Origin: Hellea sp.
GTDB lineage: Bacteria > Pseudomonadota > Alphaproteobacteria > Caulobacterales > Maricaulaceae
Assembly (NCBI GenBank): GCA_020631215.1
Contig: JAHDHS010000024.1
Location: 1-35,431, forward strand
Direction: 5' to 3'
Length of the DNA stretch: 35,431 nt
Part shown: positions 24,101 through 32,792 of the stretch, in pieces
Layout of the letters: the number at the start of each line of letters is the position of its first letter
How positions within the stretch are numbered: position 1 is the first letter of the stretch
Made by a program: the position numbers and the translations under genes
Notes under the pieces: generated by a model
Told to the model about the DNA's origin: nothing
Seen by the model: only the letters and a program-made list of their open reading frames with translations
The model's database searches: none

Positions 24101-25135
24101 ATGTTTAATGGAACGACTTCGGCTAAGCGCGCTGTGACGATCTGGTTGTTGATTGTAATGTTCTTGGTGACAGCAATCATCGTGGTGGGCGGCGCGACGC
24201 GGCTGACCAATTCGGGCCTATCGATTACGGAATGGTTGCTCATCAAAGGCGCTCTCCCGCCGCTATCGACCGAAGCCTGGCTCGCCGAGTTTGAAAAATA
24301 CAAACAAATTCCTGAATTTGAAGCCGAGCATTCGGATATGGATTTGGACGGATTTAAGTTCATTTACTTCTGGGAATGGGCGCATCGGCAATTGGGGCGG
24401 ATTATTGGCCTGGCCTATATGCTGCCATTTCTCTGGTTTTCGGTTCGCAGAGAATTGCCCAAGGGAAAGGGGCTGTTGTTTTTTGTGCCTGCCATACTCA
24501 TCGGGGTTCAAGGGGCGATAGGCTGGTGGATGGTGCATAGCGGGCTGCAAGAGGGCATGGTCAATGTCAGCCAATATCGGCTCGCCGTCCATCTGGGCAT
24601 GGCCTTTATCATTCTGGGCGTGCTTTATTGGCTGCTGAAATCCACGCGAAATGATTTTCGGCCTGCGCGGTCGGGATCAGTACTCGTCAAACGCTCGGCT
24701 ATATTGGCGGGTTTGGTGTATCTGCAAATTATCGCCGGAGCCTTTGTCGCAGGCACGAAGTCAGGGCTGTCCTATAATACATGGCCGATGATGGATGGGG
24801 ATTTTGTGCCGCGCGGATATGGGATTATGAAACCTTTCTGGCGAAACCTGTTTGAGAATACACCCGCGATACAGTTTAATCACCGCTTTCTGGCTTATAT
24901 CATACTGGCGATGGCGATCTGGATATTCGTCAAGGCGCGTAGAACACATATGAAGGGCATGGCGGGGATGTTTCTGGGGATTACGCTGTGGCAGGTCGTG
25001 CTGGGCATTGTGACCTTGCTGACCGGGGCGCAAAATGATGGTTTGCATCTGGCTCTGGCGCTCGCTCACCAATTTTCATCCATCTTGGTCTTTGTTGTCG
25101 CTTTGGGTTTGGTTTGGAAAAGCCGCCATAATTGA
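24101..25135 (+). CDS. ctaA: Heme A synthase (COX15/CtaA type)
   Basis: Heme A synthase oxidises heme O to heme A for cytochrome aa3 oxidases. 344 residues from ATG 24101, with AAGGA upstream. Eight membrane helices are predicted. VVGGATRLTNSGLSITEW near the start and its partner GTKSGLSYNTWPMMDG (the 'AG.KAGL..N.WP.M' type motif) define the family. His ligands lie in YFWEWAHRQLGR, RLAVHLGMAF, QFNHRFLAY and LALALAHQF. A longer upstream frame from 23735 is only the antisense of serC. Gene order ctaA-rplM-rpsI-argC fits alphaproteobacteria. Confidence 0.95.
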   Translation: MFNGTTSAKRAVTIWLLIVMFLVTAIIVVGGATRLTNSGLSITEWLLIKGALPPLSTEAWLAEFEKYKQIPEFEAEHSDMDLDGFKFIYFWEWAHRQLGRIIGLAYMLPFLWFSVRRELPKGKGLLFFVPAILIGVQGAIGWWMVHSGLQEGMVNVSQYRLAVHLGMAFIILGVLYWLLKSTRNDFRPARSGSVLVKRSAILAGLVYLQIIAGAFVAGTKSGLSYNTWPMMDGDFVPRGYGIMKPFWRNLFENTPAIQFNHRFLAYIILAMAIWIFVKARRTHMKGMAGMFLGITLWQVVLGIVTLLTGAQNDGLHLALALAHQFSSILVFVVALGLVWKSRHN

Positions 25136-25175
25136 TGCGGTAAAATAATACCATACTTATATATTGCTGTTTTTA

Positions 25176-25205
25176 TTGAATATTTTGATGTAGGTTGCGT
25201 ATTTT
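25176..25205 (+). promoter_or_regulatory. Possible promoter of rplM-rpsI
   Basis: TTGAAT (25176-25181), 18 bases, TATTTT (25200-25205), within an AT-rich stretch between ctaA and rplM. A second candidate begins at TTGACT (25211-25216) but has a poor -10. Either start puts the terminator-like hairpin at 25253 inside the leader. Confidence 0.45.
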
Positions 25206-25252
25206 AGGTGTTGACTGCGTCGTTATATCTGACTACTCACCCGCCCAATGAT

Positions 25253-25281
25253 GAAAGCCGCCACGGCTTTCTTTTTCTTTT
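25253..25281 (+). terminator. Terminator-like hairpin in the rplM leader (possible attenuator)
   Basis: GAAAGCCG (25253-25260), loop CCA, CGGCTTTC (25264-25271), then TTTTTCTTTT. This has every feature of an intrinsic terminator, yet GAGGG and the rplM ATG (25291) follow at once, with no room for a promoter between. It is therefore transcribed ahead of rplM unless transcription stops here. Confidence 0.75.
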
Positions 25282-25290
25282 GAGGGTAAG

Positions 25291-25761
25291 ATGAAAGCGA
25301 CAAAGTTTCTGAAGACCGCAGATGTTGAGAAAAAATGGATTCTCATCGATGCGGAAGATGTCATTGTTGGCCGTCTCGCGACATTTATCGCGATGCGCCT
25401 GCGTGGCAAACATTTGCCGACATATACACCGCATATCGATTGCGGCGATAATGTTATCGTAATCAACGCTGACAAAGTCGCGCTGACAGGCAGAAAACGT
25501 AATGACAAGATTTATTACTGGCACACAGGTTATCCGGGCGGCCTTAAGCAGCGCACAGCGGATAAAATCCTGGATGGCCGCTTCCCGGAGCGCGTCATGA
25601 AGAAAGCCGTTCAGCGTATGCTGCCAAAGGAAAGCCCGCTGGCGCGTAAGCAACTGTCAAATCTGCGCGTTTATGCAGGGGCCGAGCATCCGCACAGCGC
25701 CCAGAACCCCGAAGTGATTGATTTCAAATCACTGAGCCCGAAGAATGTGAAGAGAGGCTAA
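25291..25761 (+). CDS. rplM: 50S ribosomal protein L13
   Basis: 156 residues. The L13 features are plain: [19 protein letters not shown] near the start, [38 protein letters not shown] (the L13 signature region) and [17 protein letters not shown]13 is an early 50S assembly protein. GAGGG lies four bases before the ATG. rpsI follows after four bases, so the two are co-translated. In E. coli L13 represses its own operon through the mRNA leader; the hairpin upstream here may serve similar ends. Confidence 0.98.
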   Translation: MKATKFLKTADVEKKWILIDAEDVIVGRLATFIAMRLRGKHLPTYTPHIDCGDNVIVINADKVALTGRKRNDKIYYWHTGYPGGLKQRTADKILDGRFPERVMKKAVQRMLPKESPLARKQLSNLRVYAGAEHPHSAQNPEVIDFKSLSPKNVKRG

Positions 25762-25765
25762 GGAC

Positions 25766-26272
25766 ATGGCCGAGACTAAAACTTTAGAAGACCTGAAAGA
25801 CGTCATGGAAGGCACAACAACTGCCGCTGACGGAACTGTCACATCTGCGCCATCCGCGCCGCTGCCAGAGCCTAAGATCGATGATTTGGGCCGCTCTTAT
25901 GCGACGGGCAAGCGTAAAAACTCTGTCGCCCGTGTCTGGATCAAGCCGGGCAATGGCAAAATCACGGTCAATGGCCGCGATCAGGAAGTTTACTTCGCGC
26001 GTCCGGTTCTGCGTTTGGTTATTGCGCAGGCATTCCAAGTCTCTGACCGCGTCGATGCCTATGACGTCGTGGCGACTGTCAAAGGCGGCGGTTTGTCTGG
26101 ACAGGCCGGCGCGGTGCGTCACGGCATTTCCAAAGCGCTGACTTATTACGAGCCTGCGCTGCGCAAGCCGCTGAAAGCCGCCGGCTTCATGACCCGCGAC
26201 TCACGTGTAGTCGAGCGTAAGAAATACGGTAAGGCGAAAGCCCGTAAGAGCTTTCAGTTCTCGAAACGTTAA
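25766..26272 (+). CDS. rpsI: 30S ribosomal protein S9, with N-terminal extension
   Basis: 168 residues. The S9 core starts near residue 42 with [18 protein letters not shown] and ends with the conserved [17 protein letters not shown], whose final Lys-Arg reaches the P-site tRNA anticodon loop. The first ~40 residues (acidic, then Ala/Pro-rich) are an extension, as in several alphaproteobacterial S9 proteins. It lies in the rplM operon and is followed by a strong terminator 32 bases after the stop. Confidence 0.98.
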   Translation: MAETKTLEDLKDVMEGTTTAADGTVTSAPSAPLPEPKIDDLGRSYATGKRKNSVARVWIKPGNGKITVNGRDQEVYFARPVLRLVIAQAFQVSDRVDAYDVVATVKGGGLSGQAGAVRHGISKALTYYEPALRKPLKAAGFMTRDSRVVERKKYGKAKARKSFQFSKR

Positions 26273-26303
26273 AGAAAACGATACACAAATCGGTTTATTC
26301 GAA

Positions 26304-26334
26304 GGCGTTCCGAGGCAATCGGGGCGCCTTTTTT
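26304..26334 (+). terminator. Intrinsic terminator of rplM-rpsI
   Basis: GGCGTTCCGA (26304-26313) pairs with TCGGGGCGCC (26319-26328), 10 bp with two G-U pairs, loop GGCAA, then six T. The next gene begins only six bases later. Confidence 0.88.
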
Positions 26335-26339
26335 AATGG

Positions 26340-26645
26340 GTGGAAAATGTGATACCAATTTGGTTTGTAATTATGAATTTCGCTGCCTGCGTAATCACTT
26401 TTTGGGTGCTGGCTATTAAAGATGGTGGTCGAATTTATAATAAGGCATTGAAAGATGGTGAAACTACTTCTTCCCGCTGGGTCTACATGCATACTGAAAG
26501 GCGGCAGAATTTTTTCTATCCTGAGTTTTTAAAAGTTATGCCTAAATCGGGAAGATTGATTCTTCTCATTTGGTTAGTTTGTTCGGTAGCTTTATTCCTT
26601 GGGCATGATTTTATAAATGCCGTCTTAGATCGAGGTTCGACATGA
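26340..26645 (+). CDS. Small two-helix membrane protein, orphan
   Basis: Up to 101 residues from GTG 26340; a second GTG (26349) or ATG 26373 could also start it. Two membrane segments are clear: about residues 6-26 (IWFVIMNFAACVITFWVLAI) and 71-90 (LILLIWLVCSVALFLGHDF). A charged loop between them contains SSRWVYMHTERRQNFFYPEFL. No family is recognised. The gene is richer in AT than its neighbours. Its TGA overlaps the argC ATG (ATGA, 26642-26645), so argC may be translated by ribosomes that finish here. It begins directly behind the rpsI terminator, with no visible promoter. Confidence 0.65.
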   Translation: MENVIPIWFVIMNFAACVITFWVLAIKDGGRIYNKALKDGETTSSRWVYMHTERRQNFFYPEFLKVMPKSGRLILLIWLVCSVALFLGHDFINAVLDRGST

Positions 26646-27679
26646 AAAATGCAGCGATTTTAGGGGCTTCAGGCTATACGGGCGCGGAGGCGGTGCGTCT
26701 GATTTTAGGGCATCCGAGTCTAAAACTTGTCGCGCTGACGGGCCACAGCCGTGCGGGGCAGGCCTATGGGGAGGTCTATCCGAATTTTGCGCATTTGAAT
26801 TTGCCGCGCCTGTCGAAAATTGATGAGGTCGATTGGAGCGGCGTGGATGTCGTCTTTGCCTGCCTGCCGCATGGCGCGAGCCAAGAGGCGATTGCGTCTA
26901 TTGCGGACAAGGTTGAAACGATCATTGATCTGTCGGCTGATTTTCGCCTGTCCGACGCAGATTTATATGAAGCCACTTACGGACGCCCGCATGGATTTAG
27001 GGACATGCTGGCGGGCCGGGTTTACGGCCTAACGGAATTTGCACGCGAGGAGCTGCCCGGCGCGAAACTCGTGGCGTGTCCAGGCTGTTACCCGACGGCG
27101 TCTTTGCTGGCGCTCTTGCCGGGCATACAGGCGGGCATGTTCTCGGATGCGCCGATCATCGTTGACGCCAAATCCGGCGTCACCGGGGCAGGGCGCAAGA
27201 CCTCTGCGGGCCTAATTTATAGTGAACTCACAGACGGCGCTCATGCTTACGGTATTGCTGGACATCGCCACCTGCCCGAGATCGAACAAGGACTCGCGCA
27301 AATCGGCGGGCAGGATGTCATGGTCAGCTTCACGCCGCATTTGCTGCCGATGAATCGAGGTATGATCGCGACCTGCTATACGGAGCTTAATGAAGACAGC
27401 ACCGTGGATGATCTTCGTGATGTCTACATGGCGCGCTATGAAAATGATCCTTTCGTCCACATAGAGGCCGAAAATGTCGTCCCGCAAACCCGCCACATCC
27501 GCGCCAGTAATCACGCGCGGATGGGGATATTTGCCGACCGTGTTCCGGGCCGCGCGATCATCATCAATGTGATAGATAATCTGACCAAAGGGTCTTCAGG
27601 CCAAGCGATCCAGAATTACAATCTGACTCAGGGCTGGGACGAAACTCTGGGCCTAATGGCGGCGCCGATCTTCCCCTAA
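26642..27679 (+). CDS. argC: N-acetyl-gamma-glutamyl-phosphate reductase
   Basis: ArgC reduces N-acetylglutamyl phosphate to the semialdehyde in arginine synthesis. 345 residues. The NADP loop ILGASGYTGAEAVRLI is at residues 5-20, the catalytic Cys is in LVACPGCYPTASLLAL (about residue 150), and the His is in GIAGHRHLPEIEQGL. SGVTGAGRK follows as usual. This is the long type 1 form. rpsI-argC adjacency is common in alphaproteobacteria; here a small orphan and a terminator lie between them. Start overlap of four bases with that orphan implies coupling. Confidence 0.96.
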   Translation: MKNAAILGASGYTGAEAVRLILGHPSLKLVALTGHSRAGQAYGEVYPNFAHLNLPRLSKIDEVDWSGVDVVFACLPHGASQEAIASIADKVETIIDLSADFRLSDADLYEATYGRPHGFRDMLAGRVYGLTEFAREELPGAKLVACPGCYPTASLLALLPGIQAGMFSDAPIIVDAKSGVTGAGRKTSAGLIYSELTDGAHAYGIAGHRHLPEIEQGLAQIGGQDVMVSFTPHLLPMNRGMIATCYTELNEDSTVDDLRDVYMARYENDPFVHIEAENVVPQTRHIRASNHARMGIFADRVPGRAIIINVIDNLTKGSSGQAIQNYNLTQGWDETLGLMAAPIFP

Positions 27680-27747
27680 GAATAATTTAGGTGACGCTTC
27701 CGCGCATTTCCCGCATAATAATAAGGAACCGATTCAAAGGCGATATC

Positions 27748-28077
27748 ATGAAGCAGTTTCTCTTAATCACAGCGGCCCTGTCATTATCGGCCTGTTCAAC
27801 TGTGAAAATGCCGAATTTGGATTTGAGTAAACTGGCTGATTTCCGTGACCAGAAAATTAAAGGCGACTATCCCGATGTCTCTGAAGCCCCCGAAGCTCCG
27901 ACAGACGTTCGTTCTGATGCGGAATGGGATGAGGCCGCGGCGCAAATGGTCGCGAAGAAAAACACATTCGAAGTACCGGGGGGCGATGCGCAGGCTATGA
28001 GTGATAGAGAGTTTGACGCCAAGCTTCGAGAGCTGACCGAAAAAGTCCATGCCTATAAGGCGGATGACCCCAAATAG
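27748..28077 (+). CDS. Small lipoprotein, function unknown
   Basis: ATG 27748, with AAAGG eight bases before it, gives 109 residues with a clean lipoprotein signal (MKQFLLITAALSLSAC, lipobox LSAC). The mature chain is short, charged and probably helical: LDLSKLADFRDQKIKGDYPDV, then a Pro/Glu-rich patch and DREFDAKLRELTEKVHAYK. I recognise no domain. An upstream in-frame ATG at 27691 would destroy the signal sequence and is not used. The next gene starts 12 bases after the stop, so it may be co-transcribed. Confidence 0.72.
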   Translation: MKQFLLITAALSLSACSTVKMPNLDLSKLADFRDQKIKGDYPDVSEAPEAPTDVRSDAEWDEAAAQMVAKKNTFEVPGGDAQAMSDREFDAKLRELTEKVHAYKADDPK

Positions 28078-28089
28078 CCGGACTTAACC

Positions 28090-29307
28090 ATGCAACATCA
28101 AACCTATGAAGAAGCGGACGAGTTTTACCGCATCAAACGCCTGCCACCTTATGTCTTCGCCGAAGTGAACAAGCTGAAGCTGCAACTGCGCAAAGATGGC
28201 AAAGACATCATCGATTTTGGGTTTGGCAATCCTGACCTGCCAACCCCGCAACATGTCATTGATAAGCTGGTGGAGACTGTCCAAAAGCCGCGCACTACGG
28301 GATATTCCGTCTCGCGCGGGATTATGGGGCTACGCCAAGCCTGTGCGCGTTATTATGCCCGCCGCTTTGATGTGAAACTTGACCCGGATGATCAGATTAT
28401 CGCGACAATCGGCTCTAAAGAAGGCTTTGCTAATCTGGCGCAGGCCATCACAGCGCCGGGTGATGTGATTTATGCGCCTGACCCGTCTTACCCGCTTCAT
28501 GCTTATGGCTTTATTATTGCGGGTGCCAAGATCAAAGGCATTCCGGCCATCACTGCCGAAGAATATCTGGAAGGCGTCAAAAAAGCGCTCGCGGAAGATG
28601 ATAAACCGCCTATGGCAATTGTCGTATGCTTCCCATCCAATCCAACGGGCATGACCTGTGATCTGGCATTTTATGAAGAAATCGTCGCTATTGCAAAAGC
28701 GAATGATATCATAGTCTTATCTGATTTAGCTTATTCAGAAATCTATTTCGGCGATCCGCCGCCTTCGATCTTTCAAGCCAAGGGCGTCGAGGACATCATG
28801 GCGATAGAGACGACCAGCCTGTCGAAAACCTATTCCATGGCCGGATGGCGCATGGGCTTTGCTGTTGGTAATCGCCGCCTGATCGCGGCTTTGGCGCGGG
28901 TCAAATCCTATCTGGATTATGGCGCTTTTACCCCGATACAGGTGGCAGCCTGTGCTGCGCTCGACGGGCCGCAGGACTGTGTGGTGCAGGCGCGTGAAAC
29001 TTATAAATATCGCCGGGATATTTTGATTGAAAGTTTTGGCAGGGCCGGTTGGGACATACCGTCACCAGACGCCTCTATGTTTGCATGGGCGCCTTTGCCA
29101 GAGGCCTATAAACAGCTCGGTTCGGTTGAGTTTTCCAAGCTCCTTATGCAGGAAGCAGGTGTGGCAGTCTCTCCGGGGAATGGCTTTGGGGAGCATGGTG
29201 AGGGTTATGTGAGGATTGCCTTGGTCGAGAATGAGCAGCGCATTCGCCAAGCTGGGCGGAATTTAAGGGCGCTATTCACAGGCAAAGACAAACGGGCCGC
29301 CGAATAA
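28090..29307 (+). CDS. Class I/II aminotransferase (AlaC/LL-diaminopimelate type)
   Basis: 405 residues of a fold-type I pyridoxal-phosphate enzyme. IDFGFGNPDLPTPQHVIDKL opens the substrate domain, and TIGSKEGFANLAQAITAPGD begins the cofactor domain. FPSNPTGMTCDLAF holds the Asn, LSDLAYSEIYF the Asp/Tyr, and TTSLSKTYSMAGWRMGF the Schiff-base Lys followed by Arg contact. This group contains AlaC (alanine synthesis) and LL-diaminopimelate aminotransferase; alphaproteobacterial members are usually annotated one or the other, and the sequence does not decide. In many relatives homoserine dehydrogenase lies between this gene and glpX; here it is absent. Confidence 0.9.
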   Translation: MQHQTYEEADEFYRIKRLPPYVFAEVNKLKLQLRKDGKDIIDFGFGNPDLPTPQHVIDKLVETVQKPRTTGYSVSRGIMGLRQACARYYARRFDVKLDPDDQIIATIGSKEGFANLAQAITAPGDVIYAPDPSYPLHAYGFIIAGAKIKGIPAITAEEYLEGVKKALAEDDKPPMAIVVCFPSNPTGMTCDLAFYEEIVAIAKANDIIVLSDLAYSEIYFGDPPPSIFQAKGVEDIMAIETTSLSKTYSMAGWRMGFAVGNRRLIAALARVKSYLDYGAFTPIQVAACAALDGPQDCVVQARETYKYRRDILIESFGRAGWDIPSPDASMFAWAPLPEAYKQLGSVEFSKLLMQEAGVAVSPGNGFGEHGEGYVRIALVENEQRIRQAGRNLRALFTGKDKRAAE

Positions 29308-29382
29308 GGCTTATCATTGGCAGAAAACTTGCTACAGAGACGCGATTTCGGCGCATATTGATTAGAAGAACAAGGGACTGAC

Positions 29383-30336
29383 ATGTCAAAAATAGGATTT
29401 AACGCGGGACTGGCTTTGCAGGCGGCGCTTGTGACGGAAAAGGCGGCTATCGCGGCGTCTTATCTTGCCGGGCGCGGAGATGAAAAGGCGGCGGATCAGG
29501 CCGCCGTTGATGCGATGCGCACATCCTTAAACGCAATGGAGATCAAAGGCCGGATCGTGATCGGTGAGGGTGAACGTGATGAAGCGCCCATGCTTTATAT
29601 CGGCGAGGAAGTCGGTAAGGGCAAAGGGCCGGAAGTCGATATCGCGCTTGATCCGCTGGAAGGCACAACTCTGACGGCGAAAAATATGGCGAATGCGCTG
29701 GCCGTTATGGCTTTTGCGCCGCGTGGCGGTCTGCTTTATGCCCCTGATACCTATATGGATAAAATCGCGATTGGGCCGGGTTACAAGCCGGGTCTGGTAG
29801 ATTTGGACAAATCGCCAGCGGATAATGTGAAAGCCCTTGCTAAGGCCAAAGGCGTCAAACCGTCAGATATCACAGTCTGTGTGATGGATAGAACCCGCCA
29901 TGCAGATATCATAGCCGAATTACGTGATATTGATGCCAGTATCGCCTTGATCACGGATGGCGATGTTCAGGGCGTGATTGCAACGACCGATCCCTCCACT
30001 CAGATCGATATCTATATCGGGCAGGGCGGCGCGCCGGAGGGCGTATTGGCGGCGGCGGCTTTGCGCTGTGTTGGCGGGCAAATGCAAGGGCGTCTGCATT
30101 TCCGCAATGACGACGAAGTGGCCCGCGCCCGCCGCGTTGGAATTGATAATCTTGATGTGAAATATGATTTGGACGGGCTGGCGGCCGGACCGACGATCTT
30201 CTCTGCCACAGGCGTGACACAAGGCAGCTTGCTGGACGGTGTTAAAATCTCGGACGGGACAGCGCATACCCATACGCTGATTATGAATTCTATGGATTCT
30301 GCAGTGCAGCGTTTGCGGTCTTTCCGTCCTATCTAA
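29383..30336 (+). CDS. glpX: Fructose-1,6-bisphosphatase, class II
   Basis: 317 residues of the lithium-sensitive GlpX phosphatase family. RIVIGEGERDEAPMLYIGEE, DIALDPLEGTTLTAKNMANA (metal-binding Asp/Glu/Thr) and VMDRTRHADII are the conserved sites. LITDGDVQGVI and GQGGAPEGVLAAAALRCVGG form the substrate loop. It acts in gluconeogenesis; the class II form also serves as sedoheptulose bisphosphatase in some lineages. GGGACTG precedes the ATG. recJ starts four bases after the stop with no ribosome site of its own, so coupling is likely. Confidence 0.96.
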   Translation: MSKIGFNAGLALQAALVTEKAAIAASYLAGRGDEKAADQAAVDAMRTSLNAMEIKGRIVIGEGERDEAPMLYIGEEVGKGKGPEVDIALDPLEGTTLTAKNMANALAVMAFAPRGGLLYAPDTYMDKIAIGPGYKPGLVDLDKSPADNVKALAKAKGVKPSDITVCVMDRTRHADIIAELRDIDASIALITDGDVQGVIATTDPSTQIDIYIGQGGAPEGVLAAAALRCVGGQMQGRLHFRNDDEVARARRVGIDNLDVKYDLDGLAAGPTIFSATGVTQGSLLDGVKISDGTAHTHTLIMNSMDSAVQRLRSFRPI

Positions 30337-30340
30337 GCCC

Positions 30341-32095
30341 ATGAACCCTGTCTGTCTTGGCGTTGAGTCCTCTGTCAGGGGACAGCGCTGGGAGCTGCGC
30401 GCAGACCCGGATGATGTCGATAGGCTGCATAAAGACACAGGACTCGGGCGGTTAGAGTCGGCTTTGCTGGCCGGGCGGGGCGTTACGGCGGATGATGCGG
30501 AAGGTTTTCTCGATCCGAAATTACGCACGAGCTTGCCAAACCCATCCTCCATGCAGGATATAGATAAGGCGGTCACGCGCATTCTGGACGGAATGACGGC
30601 CAAGGAAAATATCTGGATATTCTCTGATTATGATGTGGATGGCGGTACATCCGCCGCGCAGATGATCCGGTGGGGCAGGGCGCTTGGATATCAGTTTGAG
30701 CTTTATATTCCTGATCGCATTAAAGAGGGTTACGGCCCGTCACCCGAAGCTTTTGACAAACTCAAAGACCAAGGCGCGGATTTGGTTATTACGCTGGACT
30801 GCGGAGCGGCAGCCTATGCGGCTTTGCATCATGCTCAGGTCATTGATTTGCCGATCGTCGTCATTGACCATCATTTGATGGATGAAAATGCGCCGCCTGC
30901 CTTTGCTATCGTCAACCCGAATCGCCCGGATGACACATCCGGGCTGGGTCATTTGGCTGCCGCAGGCTTGACGTTCATGCTGCTGGTGGCTCTGCAGCGT
31001 GAAGCCAAAGCCAGAGGCCTATCTGCTGACTTTGATTTGACGGCTCTGTTGGGCCTGACGGCGCTGGGCACGATTTGTGATGTTGTGTCTTTGACGGGCG
31101 TTAACCGGACATTCGTCCGGCAAGGCCTGAAAGTGCTATCCCGAAATGATAATATAGGGATAGCCGCTTTATCTGATATCGCAGAGGTGACGCCGCCCTA
31201 TACGGTGTATCATGCCGGTTTTGTTTTGGGGCCGCGCCTGAATGCAGGCGGGCGAATCGGACAGGCCAATATGGGGGCGGAGTTGCTCGCCACTGAAAAT
31301 GCGCAGACGGCCTATGCGCATGCGGCGGAGCTGGACCGGGTCAATCATAAACGCCGGGCTATGCAGGACAAAATCTTAGAGGAGGCTCTCAGCCTAGCTA
31401 AGCGGAAAGCGTCCGACCCCGTTATTGTCGTGGCTATGAAGGAATGGCATGCCGGTATCATCGGGATTGTTGCTGGACGCCTGAAAGATCGCTTTGATAA
31501 GCCGGCTATCGTTATCGGTATCGACGAAGAAGGTCAGGCGAAGGGATCGGGCCGCTCCATCAAGGGCGTTAATCTGGGGGCGGCGATTAGTGAGGCCAAA
31601 GCGGCAGGCTTGCTTATCTCCGGCGGCGGGCATGCTATGGCGGCGGGATTAACCATAAATGCATCGAAAATTGACGATTTTGGCGCTTTTTTGAACGAAA
31701 AATTGGAACAATCTGTTGAATTGGCCAGAGCCAATCCCCGCCGTTTTGTTGATACAATTTTGTCCGTCGGGGCTCTAAGTGAGGATTTGACGGAGGTGAT
31801 TCATTCTATCGGGCCTTATGGAATGGGCAATCCTCAGCCGGTTGTTGTGTTTGCTGACCTTCGTCTGACCTATGCGCAGCGCGTGAAAGGCACGCATATC
31901 CGCTTTTCTTTCACAGATAGTGGGGGGCAGATATTATCGGGTATTTGTTTTCGGGCGGATGAAACCGGGTTGGCCGATGCGCTTCTGGACCCGAATCCTG
32001 CGAGCTATCATGTGATTGGCTATGTGAAAGAAAATAGCTGGAAGGGCCGTAAACGTATCGATTTTCAGCTTTTGGACATGGCACCCGTCCCATAA
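30341..32095 (+). CDS. recJ: RecJ, single-strand-specific 5'-3' exonuclease
   Basis: 584 residues. The DHH domain shows DYDVDGGTSAAQMIRW (Asp96 on), LDCGAAAY and VVIDHHLMDENAPP (Asp176-His177-His178), the manganese site. FVLGPRLNAGGRIG bridges to the DHHA1 domain with GGGHAMAAGLTI. The C-terminal OB fold (TLSVGALSEDLTEVIHSIGPYGMGNPQP) is intact. RecJ acts in recombination, mismatch and base-excision repair. It forms a unit with glpX, an order typical of alphaproteobacteria. Confidence 0.97.
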   Translation: MNPVCLGVESSVRGQRWELRADPDDVDRLHKDTGLGRLESALLAGRGVTADDAEGFLDPKLRTSLPNPSSMQDIDKAVTRILDGMTAKENIWIFSDYDVDGGTSAAQMIRWGRALGYQFELYIPDRIKEGYGPSPEAFDKLKDQGADLVITLDCGAAAYAALHHAQVIDLPIVVIDHHLMDENAPPAFAIVNPNRPDDTSGLGHLAAAGLTFMLLVALQREAKARGLSADFDLTALLGLTALGTICDVVSLTGVNRTFVRQGLKVLSRNDNIGIAALSDIAEVTPPYTVYHAGFVLGPRLNAGGRIGQANMGAELLATENAQTAYAHAAELDRVNHKRRAMQDKILEEALSLAKRKASDPVIVVAMKEWHAGIIGIVAGRLKDRFDKPAIVIGIDEEGQAKGSGRSIKGVNLGAAISEAKAAGLLISGGGHAMAAGLTINASKIDDFGAFLNEKLEQSVELARANPRRFVDTILSVGALSEDLTEVIHSIGPYGMGNPQPVVVFADLRLTYAQRVKGTHIRFSFTDSGGQILSGICFRADETGLADALLDPNPASYHVIGYVKENSWKGRKRIDFQLLDMAPVP

Positions 32096-32142
32096 GACGC
32101 GATAATCACGCAAAAATACTGTCTTTTTTTGCAAAATCGGGC

Positions 32143-32171
32143 TTGCAAGCCGGGCGGGCCAAATATATATC
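32143..32171 (+). promoter_or_regulatory. Promoter of tRNA-Glu
   Basis: TTGCAA (32143-32148), 17 bases, TATATC (32166-32171), 18 bases before the mature tRNA start. The TATA-rich core and GC-rich following bases fit a stable-RNA promoter. Confidence 0.6.
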
Positions 32172-32189
32172 GCGGCTCTCAACTGATGC

Positions 32190-32264
32190 GGTCCCTTCGT
32201 CTATCGGTTAGGACGCCAGGTTTTCAACCTGGAAAGAGGGGTTCGATTCCCCTAGGGACTGCCA
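32190..32264 (+). tRNA. tRNA-Glu (anticodon TTC), CCA encoded
   Basis: Acceptor GGTCCCT pairs with AGGGACT (first pair G-U). Anticodon stem CCAGG/CCTGG holds the loop TTTTCAA, anticodon TTC. T arm AGGGG-TTCGATT-CCCCT is perfect. G discriminator then CCA. Confidence 0.95.
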
Positions 32265-32322
32265 GTTGATTTTCCTGAAATTTTGGGTGGCGGAAGCTGT
32301 GTCTCTGGGCTAGAGGCTTGGC

Positions 32323-32790
32323 ATGAAGAAACTTGCTTTGATTTCCGCGGCGCTGCTCTTTGCCGCTGCCTCCAGCGCTCAGACGGCCAAGAATGATGTG
32401 GTAGATTTTGGCGAGCCTCAACCCTTGGTGATTAACTCAGAAAACGGATCCCACACTTTTATGGTGGAAGAAGCCAAAACCCTAGCCCAACAAGCCCGAG
32501 GCATGATGTACCGCGAACAGATGGATGCTGATACAGGTATGATTTTTGAGTTTAAAGAGCCTAAAGTGGCTACCATTTGGATGAAGAATACAGCCATTCC
32601 TCTAGATATTTTATTCGTAAGATCAAATGGTAAGATATTGAAAATAGAACACTCTCATCAACCTTATACATTGCGAAGCGCATCCTCCGAAGCCGTGGTT
32701 GCGGCTGTGGTGGAATTGAAAGGCGGTCGATCCAAAGAACTGGGTATTCGCCCAGGCGATGAAATCGACCACCCTTTTTTCAAACAGTAA
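32323..32790 (+). CDS. Secreted DUF192 protein
   Basis: 155 residues with a signal peptide (MKKLALISAALLFAAASSAQ) and then the DUF192 beta-barrel. The family marks are visible: FMVEEAKTLAQQARGMMYRE (the 'QARGLM.R' core), GMIFEFKEPKVATIWMKNT (the 'F.....FWMKNT' core) and PLDILFVRSNGKILKIE. DUF192 is widespread and periplasmic in proteobacteria; its role is not known. GAGG lies six bases before ATG 32323. The gene sits between tRNA-Glu and tRNA-Pro. Confidence 0.88.
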   Translation: MKKLALISAALLFAAASSAQTAKNDVVDFGEPQPLVINSENGSHTFMVEEAKTLAQQARGMMYREQMDADTGMIFEFKEPKVATIWMKNTAIPLDILFVRSNGKILKIEHSHQPYTLRSASSEAVVAAVVELKGGRSKELGIRPGDEIDHPFFKQ

Positions 32791-32792
32791 AT

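Noticed and set aside
29920-30603. 227-residue open frame opposite glpX and recJ
   Set aside because: Spans the border of two solid genes on the other strand and shows only shadow-type composition.
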